Positions 34,684 through 43,492 of a stretch of DNA of 64,000 nucleotides are shown here, piece after piece (the first letter of the stretch is position 1; the number at the start of each line of letters is the position of its first letter). The DNA is taken from NCBI GenBank assembly GCA_024330185.1, contig JANDLV010000003.1, positions 81,066 to 145,065 on the forward strand, written 5' to 3'. A model generated the notes under the pieces. The model saw only the letters and a list, made by a program, of their open reading frames with translations, did not search any database and was not told the origin of the DNA. Source of the DNA: Candidatus Siliceabacter maunaloa. GTDB lineage: Bacteria > Actinomycetota > Thermoleophilia > Solirubrobacterales > Solirubrobacteraceae. Position numbers and translations under genes: made by a program.

Positions 34684-37100
34684 GGGGACCCCTTCCCGCG
34701 TGGCCCGTAGACCTCCCAGAGGTCGCCCGCGAACAGCGCGCCGAACCGTGCGACGGCGTCGAGCCGTCCGTCGGGCTCGGTGTCGAACGTGGTGAGCTGC
34801 TTCACGAAGTCCAGCGGCTCGATGTGGAGCACCCCCGAGGCGACGATCTGGGCAGCGTCGTCGTCGCCCGCCTCTACGTGCCCGGCGAGCACGCGGGTGA
34901 AGAGCGTCGAGGTGTCAGCCCAGACGTTGTCGATGCCAGGATCGTCCTCGACGACCTTGAAGCCGGTCATGGTCAACGGATGGCCGCTGTCATCGGCGAA
35001 GTGCAGGCGGTAGAGCATGCGCTTGTCGCGCTTGCTCCCCCCGTGGCTCACGAACAGGTTGAAGATGCCCCGCTGGACCATCAGCTCTCCGCCGAGCGCG
35101 TCGCAGCGGACGTGGCCCTGTGCACGCGCCACATGGTCGGGGTCGGCCACGAAGCCATCCACGTCGTCCGCGGTGATCTTCAGGCGGAACATGAAGTGGG
35201 TCTCCGTCCGCTTCCCCTCGCGATACCCGCGGTCGAACTCCTCCTCGCCGAAGGTAACGAAGCCCTTCATCTCCTCGGTGAACGCGACCGAGACGCCGCG
35301 GTGCGCCTCGACCGGGGCGGTGGGGTCGGCGGACGGCTCGGGCGCCCCGACCGGGGCCTTCTTCCGGGGCGGCCGGGGACGCGCCAGATCGGCGGTCCGG
35401 CCCTCGAGGATGGCGTCGGCGAAGCGGTCCGCGACCGCCGCGATCGTGAGACTCGGATTGGCTCCGACGGGGCCGGGCATGACCGATCCGTCGGCGATGT
35501 GCAGGCCGGGATGGCCGAACGCCTCGCCGTTGGCGTTGACGACCCCCTCATCCCGGTTGCGCCCCATGGGGCAGCCGCCGAGCGGATGCACGGTGATCAC
35601 CCGGTTGAGATGCCAGAGCAGGTTGTCCAGGAGCGTCCCTCCCAACCGGTCCGAGACCTCCTCGGAGAGCTTGCGCACGCGGTCGAAGTACTCGGCCGAC
35701 CGGCCGTGCTTGCGCCAGTCGACCTGGAGCTGGTCGCCGTCGCGCAGCGTCATGCGCCCGTCCGGGACGTCGCGGCCCATCCCGAGCAGCGGGAGGACGC
35801 CCGCCGAGAGCCCGCAGTCGCCGAAGAGCTTCGAGACCTCCCCGCCCAGCGACGTGTCGCGGTCGCGGCGCAAGAAGCCGCGCACGAACCCGGCGATGAT
35901 GCCGGGCGCCGCGCGCCGCATCACGCGAGGCGTGTCAGCCGCCTGCAGCAGCCAGTTGGCGAACTCGGGAAAGCCGGCGTCCTGGAGGTAGAAGCCCCGC
36001 CCGTCACCGTCACCGTCCAGCTCGTCGGGCACCCGGATCGCGCTAGTGATCACCGGACCGTGCCCGGGGTCGATCACACGCGGCTTGCGCACGGCGCCAT
36101 CGTCGGTCTGCGTGCAGCGGACCGCGAAGGTCAGCAGGTCGCCGTTGCCGCAGAAGTGCGTTCCGAGGGCGGGGCTCAACCCGGGAAAGGCGGCGCGGTT
36201 GCGCAGCAGGAGGTACGTGGAGCCCAGCGTCCCGGCCGACAGGACGAGCCGGTCCGCGGTGACCGTCGTCCGTGCCAGCCCCTTCGTGTCGGTCGGCCGG
36301 CCCTCGCCGTCGGCGCCGTGGGTGACGAAGTGGATCGCGTATCCGCCCTCGTCGCGGGGCTCCAACGCCCGCACCTCGCAGCGGGTGCGGATGTCCGCGC
36401 CGGCGTGCCAGGCGGCGGTCAGGTACGTGTAGTCGATCGAGTTCTTGGCCCCGAAGTTGCATCCGATGTCGCACTCCCCGACAAGACGGCAGGTCTGCCG
36501 CGTCCGCCCGTGGACGTTGGGGCGCGACTCCCGGATCGGCTCCCCCGGCACCGGCTCGGCCCCCGCCTCCGGGGCGAAGGTGACCGCCAGGTTGGGCGCA
36601 AACCAGTCGCGCCCGAGCTCCTGGGCCGCGGCCTTGAAGGCGATCGTCTTCGACGTGGCGTCGTAGGGCGCCCGGTCGAACGGGTACGGCGTCGCGCCGA
36701 GCATCGCCTCGGCACGCTCGTAGTGGGGCTCGAGATCCTCATAGGTGATGGGCCAGTGCTCGTAGCCGGGCCCGGGCTCCTCGCGCACGAACCACTTCGG
36801 GTCCTTGCGGATCAGGACGTTGGCGTAGATGAGCGAGCCGCCACCCAGCCCACTGGCCACGAGCGCCTCCAGCCCCTCGAACGACCAGAGGTCGAACATG
36901 CCGTGGAGGCCCGCGCTCGGGTCCCAGAAGTTGTTCTTCAACCCGAGGGGACTGCGCGGGAACGACCCGGGCGGATACGGCTTCCCGCGTTCGAGCACGA
37001 GCACCCGCCGGCCGGCCTCCGCGAGCCGGTGCGCGGTGACCGAGCCGCCGAACCCGGAGCCGACGACGACAGCGTCGAAGTGTTCACTGGCCATCGTCAC
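34680..37100 (-). CDS. GMC-family flavin oxidase (cholesterol-oxidase-like) with extra C-terminal domain
   Basis: 806 residues. The FAD motif is FDAVVVGSGFGGSVTAHRL, and GLGGGSLIYANVLIRKDP, LVGECDIGCNFGAKNSIDYTY and NRVITVHPLGGCPMGRN (active-site His) are GMC signatures. The C-terminus (GLHIADGSVMPGPVGANPSLTI) completes the ~560-residue oxidase. The remaining ~230 residues (VSVAFTEEMKGFVTF...LHFADDSGHPLTMTG FKVVED) are an immunoglobulin-like domain seen in such long GMC proteins. It would oxidise an alcohol (sterol-like or lipid) using O2 or another acceptor. The GTG start overlaps the upstream stop; ATG at 37094 is an alternative. Confidence 0.88.
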   Translation of the reverse strand: MTMASEHFDAVVVGSGFGGSVTAHRLAEAGRRVLVLERGKPYPPGSFPRSPLGLKNNFWDPSAGLHGMFDLWSFEGLEALVASGLGGGSLIYANVLIRKDPKWFVREEPGPGYEHWPITYEDLEPHYERAEAMLGATPYPFDRAPYDATSKTIAFKAAAQELGRDWFAPNLAVTFAPEAGAEPVPGEPIRESRPNVHGRTRQTCRLVGECDIGCNFGAKNSIDYTYLTAAWHAGADIRTRCEVRALEPRDEGGYAIHFVTHGADGEGRPTDTKGLARTTVTADRLVLSAGTLGSTYLLLRNRAAFPGLSPALGTHFCGNGDLLTFAVRCTQTDDGAVRKPRVIDPGHGPVITSAIRVPDELDGDGDGRGFYLQDAGFPEFANWLLQAADTPRVMRRAAPGIIAGFVRGFLRRDRDTSLGGEVSKLFGDCGLSAGVLPLLGMGRDVPDGRMTLRDGDQLQVDWRKHGRSAEYFDRVRKLSEEVSDRLGGTLLDNLLWHLNRVITVHPLGGCPMGRNRDEGVVNANGEAFGHPGLHIADGSVMPGPVGANPSLTIAAVADRFADAILEGRTADLARPRPPRKKAPVGAPEPSADPTAPVEAHRGVSVAFTEEMKGFVTFGEEEFDRGYREGKRTETHFMFRLKITADDVDGFVADPDHVARAQGHVRCDALGGELMVQRGIFNLFVSHGGSKRDKRMLYRLHFADDSGHPLTMTGFKVVEDDPGIDNVWADTSTLFTRVLAGHVEAGDDDAAQIVASGVLHIEPLDFVKQLTTFDTEPDGRLDAVARFGALFAGDLWEVYGPRGKGSP

Positions 37101-38227
37101 GGGCTGGCCGGCTCGCGGCGGGCGAGGACCGCCTCCTTGACACGCTTGCCCAAGCGTCCGGCAGCCTCGACGACCGCCTTCTGCCGGGGGTCAGGTGGCA
37201 ACAGGACATCATCGAGAGTCAAGGTCACGCTGGTCACCTTCTGTGCGACCGCCCGGTTCCACAGCAGCTCCGACCACTGATGCAGACGGCCGCGTATGGC
37301 GAGCAAGGCCGACGCCCTGGTGATCCCGACCGAGCCCGCGAAGGCCACGAGCGCGGACACGGCGCCGCTGCTCAGGCCGCCTTTCTCGTACCAGTCGACG
37401 ATCTGCTCAGACATGAAGACGAGGGCGGACAGGATCGCGGTCATAGGGAGGATCCAGTGCCGATAGCGTTTCCACACCATCTCGCGTAGCTCGCCGCGCA
37501 GCTCGGCGCGCGCACCACGGTCGAGATACGCCTCAGGCTGCTTGTCGCCGCCGACGAGCTGCCGCCAGATGACCGTCTGGCGCCGCAGGGCGCCGCGAAC
37601 GTCCTCAACCGGAGGAACGCCGCGCACCTCGATACGTCGCGGAACCTCCCGGCACCAGAGATCGAGTTGCTCCCGCACGACGGTCACCCCACCGGCGTTG
37701 AGTCGAGACTGCAGGTCGTCGAGCAGCTTCTTCAGCCGCTCGATCCGCTCAGGACAGAAGACGTCGCGCCAGGCGACCGATGGAGCCTCTTGTGGATGGC
37801 GGTAGGAGCGGCAGACCCGGCTGTAGGTGTCGGAGAGTCCGTTTCCGAGCTCATACGCCTTGCCCGCCCCCTCGTCGGCTGCCCACAGATCCTTCTCGAT
37901 CTCGATGTGGCACCGTCGGAGCTCCGTGCGAAACGCTTCCGCTGCTTCTCGCGAAGACGGCGACTCGCGCGCGCACTCGACGAGCCGCTCGAGCGAGGCG
38001 CTCCTGGAGCGGACCCCCGCCCGGCGCGCGTCCCCAGCCGCGGCCCGCAGTTGGAGCTCGACCTGGTCCGCGGGTTCCAGGCTGCTGTGCGCCGGCAGCA
38101 GCGTGTCGCTCGAGGGCTCGCCGGTGTCGTCGACCAGCGCGTAAAGCTCGGCGACCCGCCAGCCCAGCTCGACCGCTGCGACCAGACCTCCCTCCAGTGG
38201 ATTCGTCGACTCCGTCATCAGTGACAC
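37097..38227 (-). CDS. Hypothetical protein with two C-terminal membrane helices
   Basis: 376 residues. A long helical, charged N-terminal region (ERLVECARESPSSREAAEAF, RIERLKKLLDDLQSRLN) is followed by a hairpin of two membrane helices (WILPMTAILSALVFMSEQI and SGAVSALVAFAGSVGITRA) and a cytoplasmic tail. This resembles DUF3376/DUF4235-like anchored proteins only vaguely; no family assigned. The stop overlaps the GMC start. It is the first gene of the long operon; no promoter is clear in the 78 bases upstream. Confidence 0.7.
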   Translation of the reverse strand: MSLMTESTNPLEGGLVAAVELGWRVAELYALVDDTGEPSSDTLLPAHSSLEPADQVELQLRAAAGDARRAGVRSRSASLERLVECARESPSSREAAEAFRTELRRCHIEIEKDLWAADEGAGKAYELGNGLSDTYSRVCRSYRHPQEAPSVAWRDVFCPERIERLKKLLDDLQSRLNAGGVTVVREQLDLWCREVPRRIEVRGVPPVEDVRGALRRQTVIWRQLVGGDKQPEAYLDRGARAELRGELREMVWKRYRHWILPMTAILSALVFMSEQIVDWYEKGGLSSGAVSALVAFAGSVGITRASALLAIRGRLHQWSELLWNRAVAQKVTSVTLTLDDVLLPPDPRQKAVVEAAGRLGKRVKEAVLARREPASP

Positions 38228-38305
38228 GAGTAGCTATGTCACGCAGAACATACGGACTCCCGGCTCCTTCGTGGGATTCTCTTTGCGACCCGCGTTGCGC
38301 AGCTG

Positions 38306-39157
38306 CTACAGCTCGCGCACCGCGGCCCCATGAGGTTCGAACGCGACGCGCATGACGTGGGCCCAGCCGTCGGTCTCGCTGCGCAGTGCCTCGACCAGGC
38401 CGCCGGTCTGGTGGAAGTGGCACCACACCATCACGGTGGGGCCCGCGCCGGACACCGTGGCCCCCAGCGCACCGAGCTCTCGGGCGCGCTCCAGCAGTGC
38501 CGCCGAGCGGGGGTAGAGGTGAGCCCGGTAGGGCTGGTGCAGCCGGTCGGAGAGGCTGCGCGAGACCATGTCCCAGTCGCCGCGCTCCAGGCCCAGCGTC
38601 AACAGCGCGGCGTGGGCCAGGTTGTGCACCGCGTCGGCCATCGGCACCTCGCGGGGCAGCGCCTGTCGTGCCTCCCTGGTGCGCACCGGCTCATCGGGGA
38701 CGACGAGCAGGGCCTCGAGCTCGGGGGGCGGGTCCAGTCGCGCGGGCCCGCTGGGGACGCAGATGACCACGCCGCCCATCAGCGCCGCGGCCGCGTTGTC
38801 GGGGTGGCCCTCCAGCGTGGTCGCCTCGGCCAGCACGTCGGCGTCCAGCTCGAACACGGAGTCGGCGGCCAGCAGGCCGGCCACGTAGGCCGCTGCGCTG
38901 CTCCCCAGCCCGCCGCAGAGCGGAACGGTGGAGCGGATGGCGAAGGTGAAGTCGTCGGGTGGGTGCAGCGCCGCGAAGCCGCGGACGGCGAGGTTGCGCC
39001 GATCGCGGGCGACGGCCAGGTCGGTCTCCACCGCGAAGGTCCCGGTCTCGGTCACCTCCAGCTCCACGTGCAGGGCCAGGGCGGCGGCGAAGGCGTCGAA
39101 GCCCGGCCCCAGGTTGGCCGTCGACGCGGGTACGCGCACGAGGCGACGGCGCTGCAT
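38306..39157 (-). CDS. thrB: Homoserine kinase
   Basis: 284 codons. GHMP kinase fold: RVPASTANLGPGFDAFAAAL (motif 1), VPLCGGLGSSAAAYVAGL (phosphate-binding motif 2) and GATVSGAGPTVMVW (motif 3). It phosphorylates L-homoserine before threonine synthase acts. The ATG shares one base with the thrC stop (TGATG), consistent with tight coupling downstream of thrC. Length is typical. Confidence 0.93.
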   Translation of the reverse strand: MQRRRLVRVPASTANLGPGFDAFAAALALHVELEVTETGTFAVETDLAVARDRRNLAVRGFAALHPPDDFTFAIRSTVPLCGGLGSSAAAYVAGLLAADSVFELDADVLAEATTLEGHPDNAAAALMGGVVICVPSGPARLDPPPELEALLVVPDEPVRTREARQALPREVPMADAVHNLAHAALLTLGLERGDWDMVSRSLSDRLHQPYRAHLYPRSAALLERARELGALGATVSGAGPTVMVWCHFHQTGGLVEALRSETDGWAHVMRVAFEPHGAAVREL

Positions 39158-40197
39158 CAGCCGGCGCGTGCGGCGGGGGCGGTCGCCTCGTCCATGACGG
39201 CGCGCTCCACGGCGAGCAGTTCGGGCTCGCAGGGCACGACCGCCCCGGCCTGATCCAGCGCGGTTTGGGGGTCCTTCAACCCATGGCCGGTCAGCACGCA
39301 GGCCACGGAGCGCGCGTCGCCCGGACCGTGGGCCAGCAGGCCCGCCACCGAGGCGGCGCTGGCCGGCTCGCAGAAGACCCCCTCGCGTGAGGCCAGGAAT
39401 CGGTAGGCGTCGAGGATCTGCTCGTCGCTGACCGCCCGCACGGCGCCGCGCGAGGCGGTGAAGGCGCCCATGGCCTCCTCCCAGCGCGCCGGGTTGCCGA
39501 TGCGGATGGCGGTGGCCACGGTCTCCGGGTGGGCCACGCGCGCGCCATGGACCAGCGGCGCGCTGCCGGCGGCCTGGAAGCCGAACATGCGCGGCGCGCT
39601 GCCGCGCTCCCGGAAACCCTTCCAGTAGGCGGTGACGTTGCCCGCGTTGCCCACGGGGACGCACAGGGCGTCCAGCTCGCCCAGCTCGTCGAGGATCTCG
39701 AACGCGGCGGTCTTCTGACCCTCCAGGCGGAAGGCGTTGACCGAGTTGACCAGGGCGATCGGGTGCAGCTGAACCAGCTCGCGCACCAGCGCGAGGGCTT
39801 CGTCGAAGCTCCCCCGCAGGGCCACGACGCGTGCCCCGTGCATGAGCGCCTGGGCGAGCTTGCCGGTGGCGATGCGTCCCTCGGGGACGATGACCGCCCC
39901 GCGCAGCCCGGCGCGGGCCGCATAGGCCGCGGCGCTGGCCGCCGTGTTGCCCGTCGAAGCGCAGATGATCGCCTCGGCGCCCTCGCGCACGGCGGCCGAC
40001 ACCGCGCAGGTCATGCCACGGTCCTTGAACGAGCCCGTCGGGTTGGCCCCCTCCAGCTTCAGCCACACCCGGGCGCCGACGCGCTCGGACAGCGTTGGCG
40101 CCTCGACGAGCGGCGTCGAGCCCTCCCCCAGGCTGACGACCGGGTCGGCGGAGGCGAAGGGGAGTTCGTCGCGGTAGCGCTCGATCAGCCCGGACAC
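39157..40197 (-). CDS. thrC: Threonine synthase
   Basis: 346 residues, fold type II PLP enzyme. PLP Lys in ANPTGSFKDRGMT, phosphate cup in AVPVGNAGNVTAYW-like LCVPVGNAGNVTAY, and SFDEALALVRELV. It converts O-phospho-L-homoserine to threonine. The start ATG gives MSGLIERYRDELPFA; a normal short bacterial class. Preceded by the interspersed repeat at 40241-40283; coupled to thrB. Confidence 0.93.
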   Translation of the reverse strand: MSGLIERYRDELPFASADPVVSLGEGSTPLVEAPTLSERVGARVWLKLEGANPTGSFKDRGMTCAVSAAVREGAEAIICASTGNTAASAAAYAARAGLRGAVIVPEGRIATGKLAQALMHGARVVALRGSFDEALALVRELVQLHPIALVNSVNAFRLEGQKTAAFEILDELGELDALCVPVGNAGNVTAYWKGFRERGSAPRMFGFQAAGSAPLVHGARVAHPETVATAIRIGNPARWEEAMGAFTASRGAVRAVSDEQILDAYRFLASREGVFCEPASAASVAGLLAHGPGDARSVACVLTGHGLKDPQTALDQAGAVVPCEPELLAVERAVMDEATAPAARAG

Positions 40198-40240
40198 CCC
40201 GCGGACCCTACGCGAGAGGGCCGCGGGGGCGGGAGAAGGC

Positions 40241-40283
40241 TTTCGCCTTCGGTCCTCTCAAGTTCGGACCTCCGGCGACGTCA
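40241..40283. repeat. Interspersed repeat, single unit (fourth copy)
   Basis: TTTCGCCTTCGGTCC...AAGTTCGGA (40241-40268) is identical to the 28-base units at 19773 and 19809, and is followed by CCTCCGGCGACGTCA, whose TCA is the stop of the SnoaL-like gene. Same hairpin potential. Its location 44 bases upstream of thrC suggests it may also delimit the preceding transcript. Confidence 0.75.
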
Positions 40284-40733
40284 CTTCAGCTTGCCGGCCA
40301 TCTTGTCGCCCAGGCCCTGCTTGGGCTCGGCGCCGAGCTGGCTCATGATGCCCAGCTCGTCGGTGCTGCCCCAGCGCTCGACGATCTGGGCGTTCTCGAA
40401 GCGCCCGATCTGAACGCCGCGGACCTCGATCCTCTTGCCAGTGGGCGCGATGCCCTGGAACTCGCCGTCGTGGGTGCCGGTCAACGTGTAGGCGATGACC
40501 ACATGGGTGTCGTCGGCGACCATGTGGGCGGGCTCGATGTGGGCGTCGGGGAACGCAGCGCCCAGTGTCTTGAAGAACGTGCGAAAACCCTCGCGGCCGG
40601 GTCCCTGCCCGGGTGCGGGGTCGTGGTCGACGGCGTCCTGCGCGAAGAGCTGGTCGACACCTGCGTCCAGGTCGCCGGAGTTGATCTTCTCGGCAGCCTG
40701 CTCCTGCGTGGCGATGTTGGCGTCTCGGGACAT
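40281..40733 (-). CDS. SnoaL-like ester cyclase/NTF2-fold protein
   Basis: 151 codons, NTF2-like fold: AAEKINSGDLDAGVDQLFAQDAVDHDP (acidic/His pocket), GREGFRTFFKTLGAAFPDAH, VVIAYTLTGTHDGEFQGIAPTG, RGVQIGRFENAQIVERW. SnoaL proteins catalyse or bind polyketide/steroid-like small molecules; the substrate here is unknown. Start chosen at MSRDANIATQ because AAGGAG is six bases upstream. Confidence 0.85.
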   Translation of the reverse strand: MSRDANIATQEQAAEKINSGDLDAGVDQLFAQDAVDHDPAPGQGPGREGFRTFFKTLGAAFPDAHIEPAHMVADDTHVVIAYTLTGTHDGEFQGIAPTGKRIEVRGVQIGRFENAQIVERWGSTDELGIMSQLGAEPKQGLGDKMAGKLK

Positions 40734-40810
40734 GGATCTCCTTGGTGGTTTACGCGCGGATGTCCTGAGGTTCCCCGCGAGGACCGCAGAACACACGAGG
40801 AGACGGTCGC

Positions 40811-41248
40811 TCACGCGCCAAGGGCACGGATCGCGGCGGCGTCCAATGGGTCGACGCGCTCGAGCCCCGGTATGCCGTCGAAGGCGCGGTCGGCACTGAC
40901 GATCGCGTCGATGCCACGGTTCAGGGCCGCGGCGGCGTAGACCGCATCGAGCGGGTCGAGCCGGTCGTGGCCGGCGTAGAGGTCGAGGGCTGCGGTGAGG
41001 TCAGACCGCGTCACCTCGTGCAGGATGAGCGCGGCTGCAAGACCCGCAGCGTCGGAGGCGGATCGACCTCGGTGCCGCGTCTGTCGCCAGCGCTGCTGGC
41101 AGAACTCCTGGACCAACGCGGTGCTGGCCTCGCCACGAACCAGTTCGTCACGCTGGCCGGCCACCAGCGCACGGCATGGCTCTCTATAGGGATGCTTGGC
41201 GCCCAAGGCGTAGACGAACACGTTCGTGTCGTAGAGGAAGCGTCTCAC
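40811..41248 (-). CDS. PIN-domain toxin (VapC-like)
   Basis: 146 codons. Nuclease core acids: D in RRFLYDTNVFVYALG, E in ALVQEFCQQRW, D in RLDPLDAVYAAAALNRG and D in AIVSADRAF. VapC toxins cleave RNA, often tRNA. GTG at 41248 overlaps the antitoxin stop (GTGA), so I used it; a longer ATG at 41275 would overlap the antitoxin by ten codons. Type II toxin of the pair with the RHH antitoxin upstream. Confidence 0.85.
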   Translation of the reverse strand: MRRFLYDTNVFVYALGAKHPYREPCRALVAGQRDELVRGEASTALVQEFCQQRWRQTRHRGRSASDAAGLAAALILHEVTRSDLTAALDLYAGHDRLDPLDAVYAAAALNRGIDAIVSADRAFDGIPGLERVDPLDAAAIRALGA

Positions 41249-41532
41249 GGCCCCTGCGGATACATCCGCCGCCATCGTGCGTCGTAGAGGTCGTCCTTCA
41301 CGTCGTCCCAGTCGGGCTCGCGCTCATACGCCGGCGCGGGCTGGTCGAGCAGGCCCTGCCACGCGACACGCCGCTGGCGACCACGGCTCACCTCCTCCAG
41401 CCGCGCGTCGATGGCGTCGCGGATGATCGCCGCCACTGATCTTCCGGTCGCGTCAGCTTCCTGCTGAAGGCGAAGGTAGCGCTCCTCGTCGAGCAAGAGC
41501 TGGGTACGTCGGGTCAGGGCGGATATGCGCAT
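41245..41532 (-). CDS. RHH antitoxin (VapB/CopG-like)
   Basis: 96 codons. The ribbon-helix-helix motif is MRISALTRRTQLLLDEERYL then RLQQEADATGRSVAAIIRDAI; the tail (DWDDVKDDLYDARWRRMYPQGP) likely blocks the toxin. It would also repress its own promoter, located in the 86-base gap upstream. A close paralogous remnant (LDEERYRRLQQEADASGRSV) lies at 45563-45767. Confidence 0.85.
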   Translation of the reverse strand: MRISALTRRTQLLLDEERYLRLQQEADATGRSVAAIIRDAIDARLEEVSRGRQRRVAWQGLLDQPAPAYEREPDWDDVKDDLYDARWRRMYPQGP

Positions 41533-41618
41533 ACCGTAGCATGCGCCTCCCCACCCCGCCTCGCCACGCCTCGCCTCGATCATGCGCGCGCCGGCCTCGA
41601 AACCCTCATCAGCCCGGC

Positions 41619-42854
41619 TCAGGTGAACTCCTCCTCGATGACCCGGATCGCCCGGGGGCGCGCGCGGACGAACTCCAGGCGGGCGATGAGCTCCAGGGCG
41701 GCGAAGAAGCGCGACTCCGCCAGCGGGTGGACGACCATCACCAGGCGGGCCTTCTCCCCCAGCCCCTTCTGCACGACCGACTTGATCGAGGCCCCCTGCA
41801 TGCCCAGCACCTGGGCGACCTGCGCGAGCACGCCCGGGCGGTCGGCGACCTCGAGGTGCAGGTAGAAGGCCGACGCCACGTCCTGCACGACCTCCAGCGA
41901 CGCCGTCGGCTCGGGGGTGGAGGCGGGCGGGATCATGGCGCTGATCACGTCGCCCAGCACGGCGCTGGCCGTCTGTGGGCCGCCCGCGCCCGGTCCGGAC
42001 ATGGTGATCTCGGTGATGTCGGGCGACTCCACGGTGACCGCGTTGTAGGGCCCGTTGACGCTGGCCAGTGGGTGACCCGGATACAGGAAGGCGGGGTGCA
42101 CGCGCACGTTGAGCCCGCCGTCGACGCGCTCGGCCGTGCCGATGAGCTTGAGGCTCAGGCCCAGCTCGCGGGCGTACTCCAGGTCGTCGGGAGCGATGTG
42201 CTCGATGCCCTCGAAGCGCACCTGGTCGAGGTGGACCGGGGTCGCGAAGGCCAGGCGGGCCAGGATGGCCATCTTGGCCGCGGCATCCTCGCCGCTGACG
42301 TCCTCGGTGGGGTCCGACTCGGCGTAGCCCAGGCGCTGGGCCTCGGCCAGCACCGTCGCGTAGGGCGCACCGGTGCGGGCCATCTCGCTGAGGATGAAGT
42401 TGGTGGTGCCGTTGACGATGCCGTGCAGGCGCTCGACGTGCGCGGCGGCCAGCGACTCCTGCAGCACCCGGATGACCGGCACGACACCGGCCACCGCGGC
42501 CTCGAAGCGAAGCTGCACCCCGTGCTCGCGCGCCGCCGCCCACAGCTCCTCGCCGTGGCGGCTGAGGATCTGCTTGTTGGCGGTGACCACGTGGCGCCCG
42601 GCGGCCATCGCGGCCAGGACGTGCTCGCGTGCGGGGTCCACGCCGCCCATGACCTCCACGATCAGGTCGCTGTCGGCGAGGATCTGCGCGAAGTCGCCCC
42701 GTGAGCGCGTGAGCACGCCGGCGACGCGGGGACGCAGCCCGGTGGTGGCCTCGATCTCGCCGGCGCGCCGCTCGAGCAGCGTGGCGAACGCTCCGCCCAC
42801 CGTCCCGTGGCCCAGCAGGCCGACACGGAAGTCGCCCTGACCGGGGGCGCTCAC
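41619..42854 (-). CDS. hom: Homoserine dehydrogenase
   Basis: 412 codons. NAD(P) motif VGLLGHGTVGGAFATLL, catalytic Lys region in VTANKQILSRHGEEL and IVNGTTNFILSEMA, FEAAVAGVVPVIR, DVSGEDAAAKMAILA. A C-terminal ACT domain (LHLEVADRPGVLAQVAQVLG...ASIKSVVQKG) gives threonine feedback. It commits aspartate semialdehyde to threonine and methionine. GTG at 42854 overlaps the toxin stop upstream (GTGA), so the essential biosynthetic gene is translationally coupled to a toxin. Confidence 0.95.
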   Translation of the reverse strand: MSAPGQGDFRVGLLGHGTVGGAFATLLERRAGEIEATTGLRPRVAGVLTRSRGDFAQILADSDLIVEVMGGVDPAREHVLAAMAAGRHVVTANKQILSRHGEELWAAAREHGVQLRFEAAVAGVVPVIRVLQESLAAAHVERLHGIVNGTTNFILSEMARTGAPYATVLAEAQRLGYAESDPTEDVSGEDAAAKMAILARLAFATPVHLDQVRFEGIEHIAPDDLEYARELGLSLKLIGTAERVDGGLNVRVHPAFLYPGHPLASVNGPYNAVTVESPDITEITMSGPGAGGPQTASAVLGDVISAMIPPASTPEPTASLEVVQDVASAFYLHLEVADRPGVLAQVAQVLGMQGASIKSVVQKGLGEKARLVMVVHPLAESRFFAALELIARLEFVRARPRAIRVIEEEFT

Positions 42855-43237
42855 CACACGGCCACCGAGCGGCCCTGCTTGCGCAGCCGCCCGTCCTTGG
42901 TCACGAGCGTGAGGCCGTTCTCGACGGCAGTGGCGTAGATGAGCCGGTCGGCGGGATCGCCCGGGAACGACGCGGGCAGGCTGACGGCGGTGTCGGCGAT
43001 CGCCGGCGTGATGGCGATCGTCTGCACCTGGGCCGCGAGCTGATCGAGCCACGAGCGGATCGGGATGGCGACGATGATGCGCTCGTTGCGCGCCAGCCAG
43101 GCGAGCTCGAACCAGGTGATGGCGGCGACGGCCAGCTCGTCGGCCCGAAGCAGCAGTGCCGCGGCGCGGGCGCTCAGCCGGGCCGGCTCGGCCGACCACC
43201 ACTGCACGACGTGGGTGTCCAGCAGGACCCTGCTCAC
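42851..43237 (-). CDS. PIN-domain toxin (VapC-like)
   Basis: 128 residues. Acidic core: D in VLLDTHVVQWWSA, E in TWFELAWLARNE, D in GDPADRLIYATAVENG and K-D-G-R in LVTKDGRLR. Similar to the PilT/VapC type paired with Phd antitoxins. GTG start overlaps the antitoxin stop; its own stop overlaps the hom start. Cytoplasmic endoribonuclease. Confidence 0.88.
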   Translation of the reverse strand: MSRVLLDTHVVQWWSAEPARLSARAAALLLRADELAVAAITWFELAWLARNERIIVAIPIRSWLDQLAAQVQTIAITPAIADTAVSLPASFPGDPADRLIYATAVENGLTLVTKDGRLRKQGRSVAVW

Positions 43238-43461
43238 CCGGCGTCCCAGGCGACGCCGGTGCCGAACAACTCCTCGTCGTCGACCGCACTGACGGCGATC
43301 CCGGCGAAGCGATCCCGCAGCGCGTGGGGGCCGGTGGCCGGCGTCAGGCGCGCAACGACGCGGCCGTGCTTGGTGATCTCGAGCTCCTCGCCGGCCGCCA
43401 CGTCGTCGAGCAGGGTCAGGATCCGAGCCTTCGCCTCGGTAGCGGTCACTTTTCTGACCAT
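43234..43461 (-). CDS. Phd/YefM-family antitoxin
   Basis: 75 residues: MVRKVTATEAKARILTLLDD, GEELEITKHGRVVARLTP matches Phd/YefM. It neutralises the PIN toxin that follows and probably represses the operon. It begins 31 bases after the lysA stop, so it is cotranscribed with lysA. Confidence 0.9.
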   Translation of the reverse strand: MVRKVTATEAKARILTLLDDVAAGEELEITKHGRVVARLTPATGPHALRDRFAGIAVSAVDDEELFGTGVAWDAG

Positions 43462-43492
43462 GGGGCGAGCATACCGGTCACCCAGGTCGACG

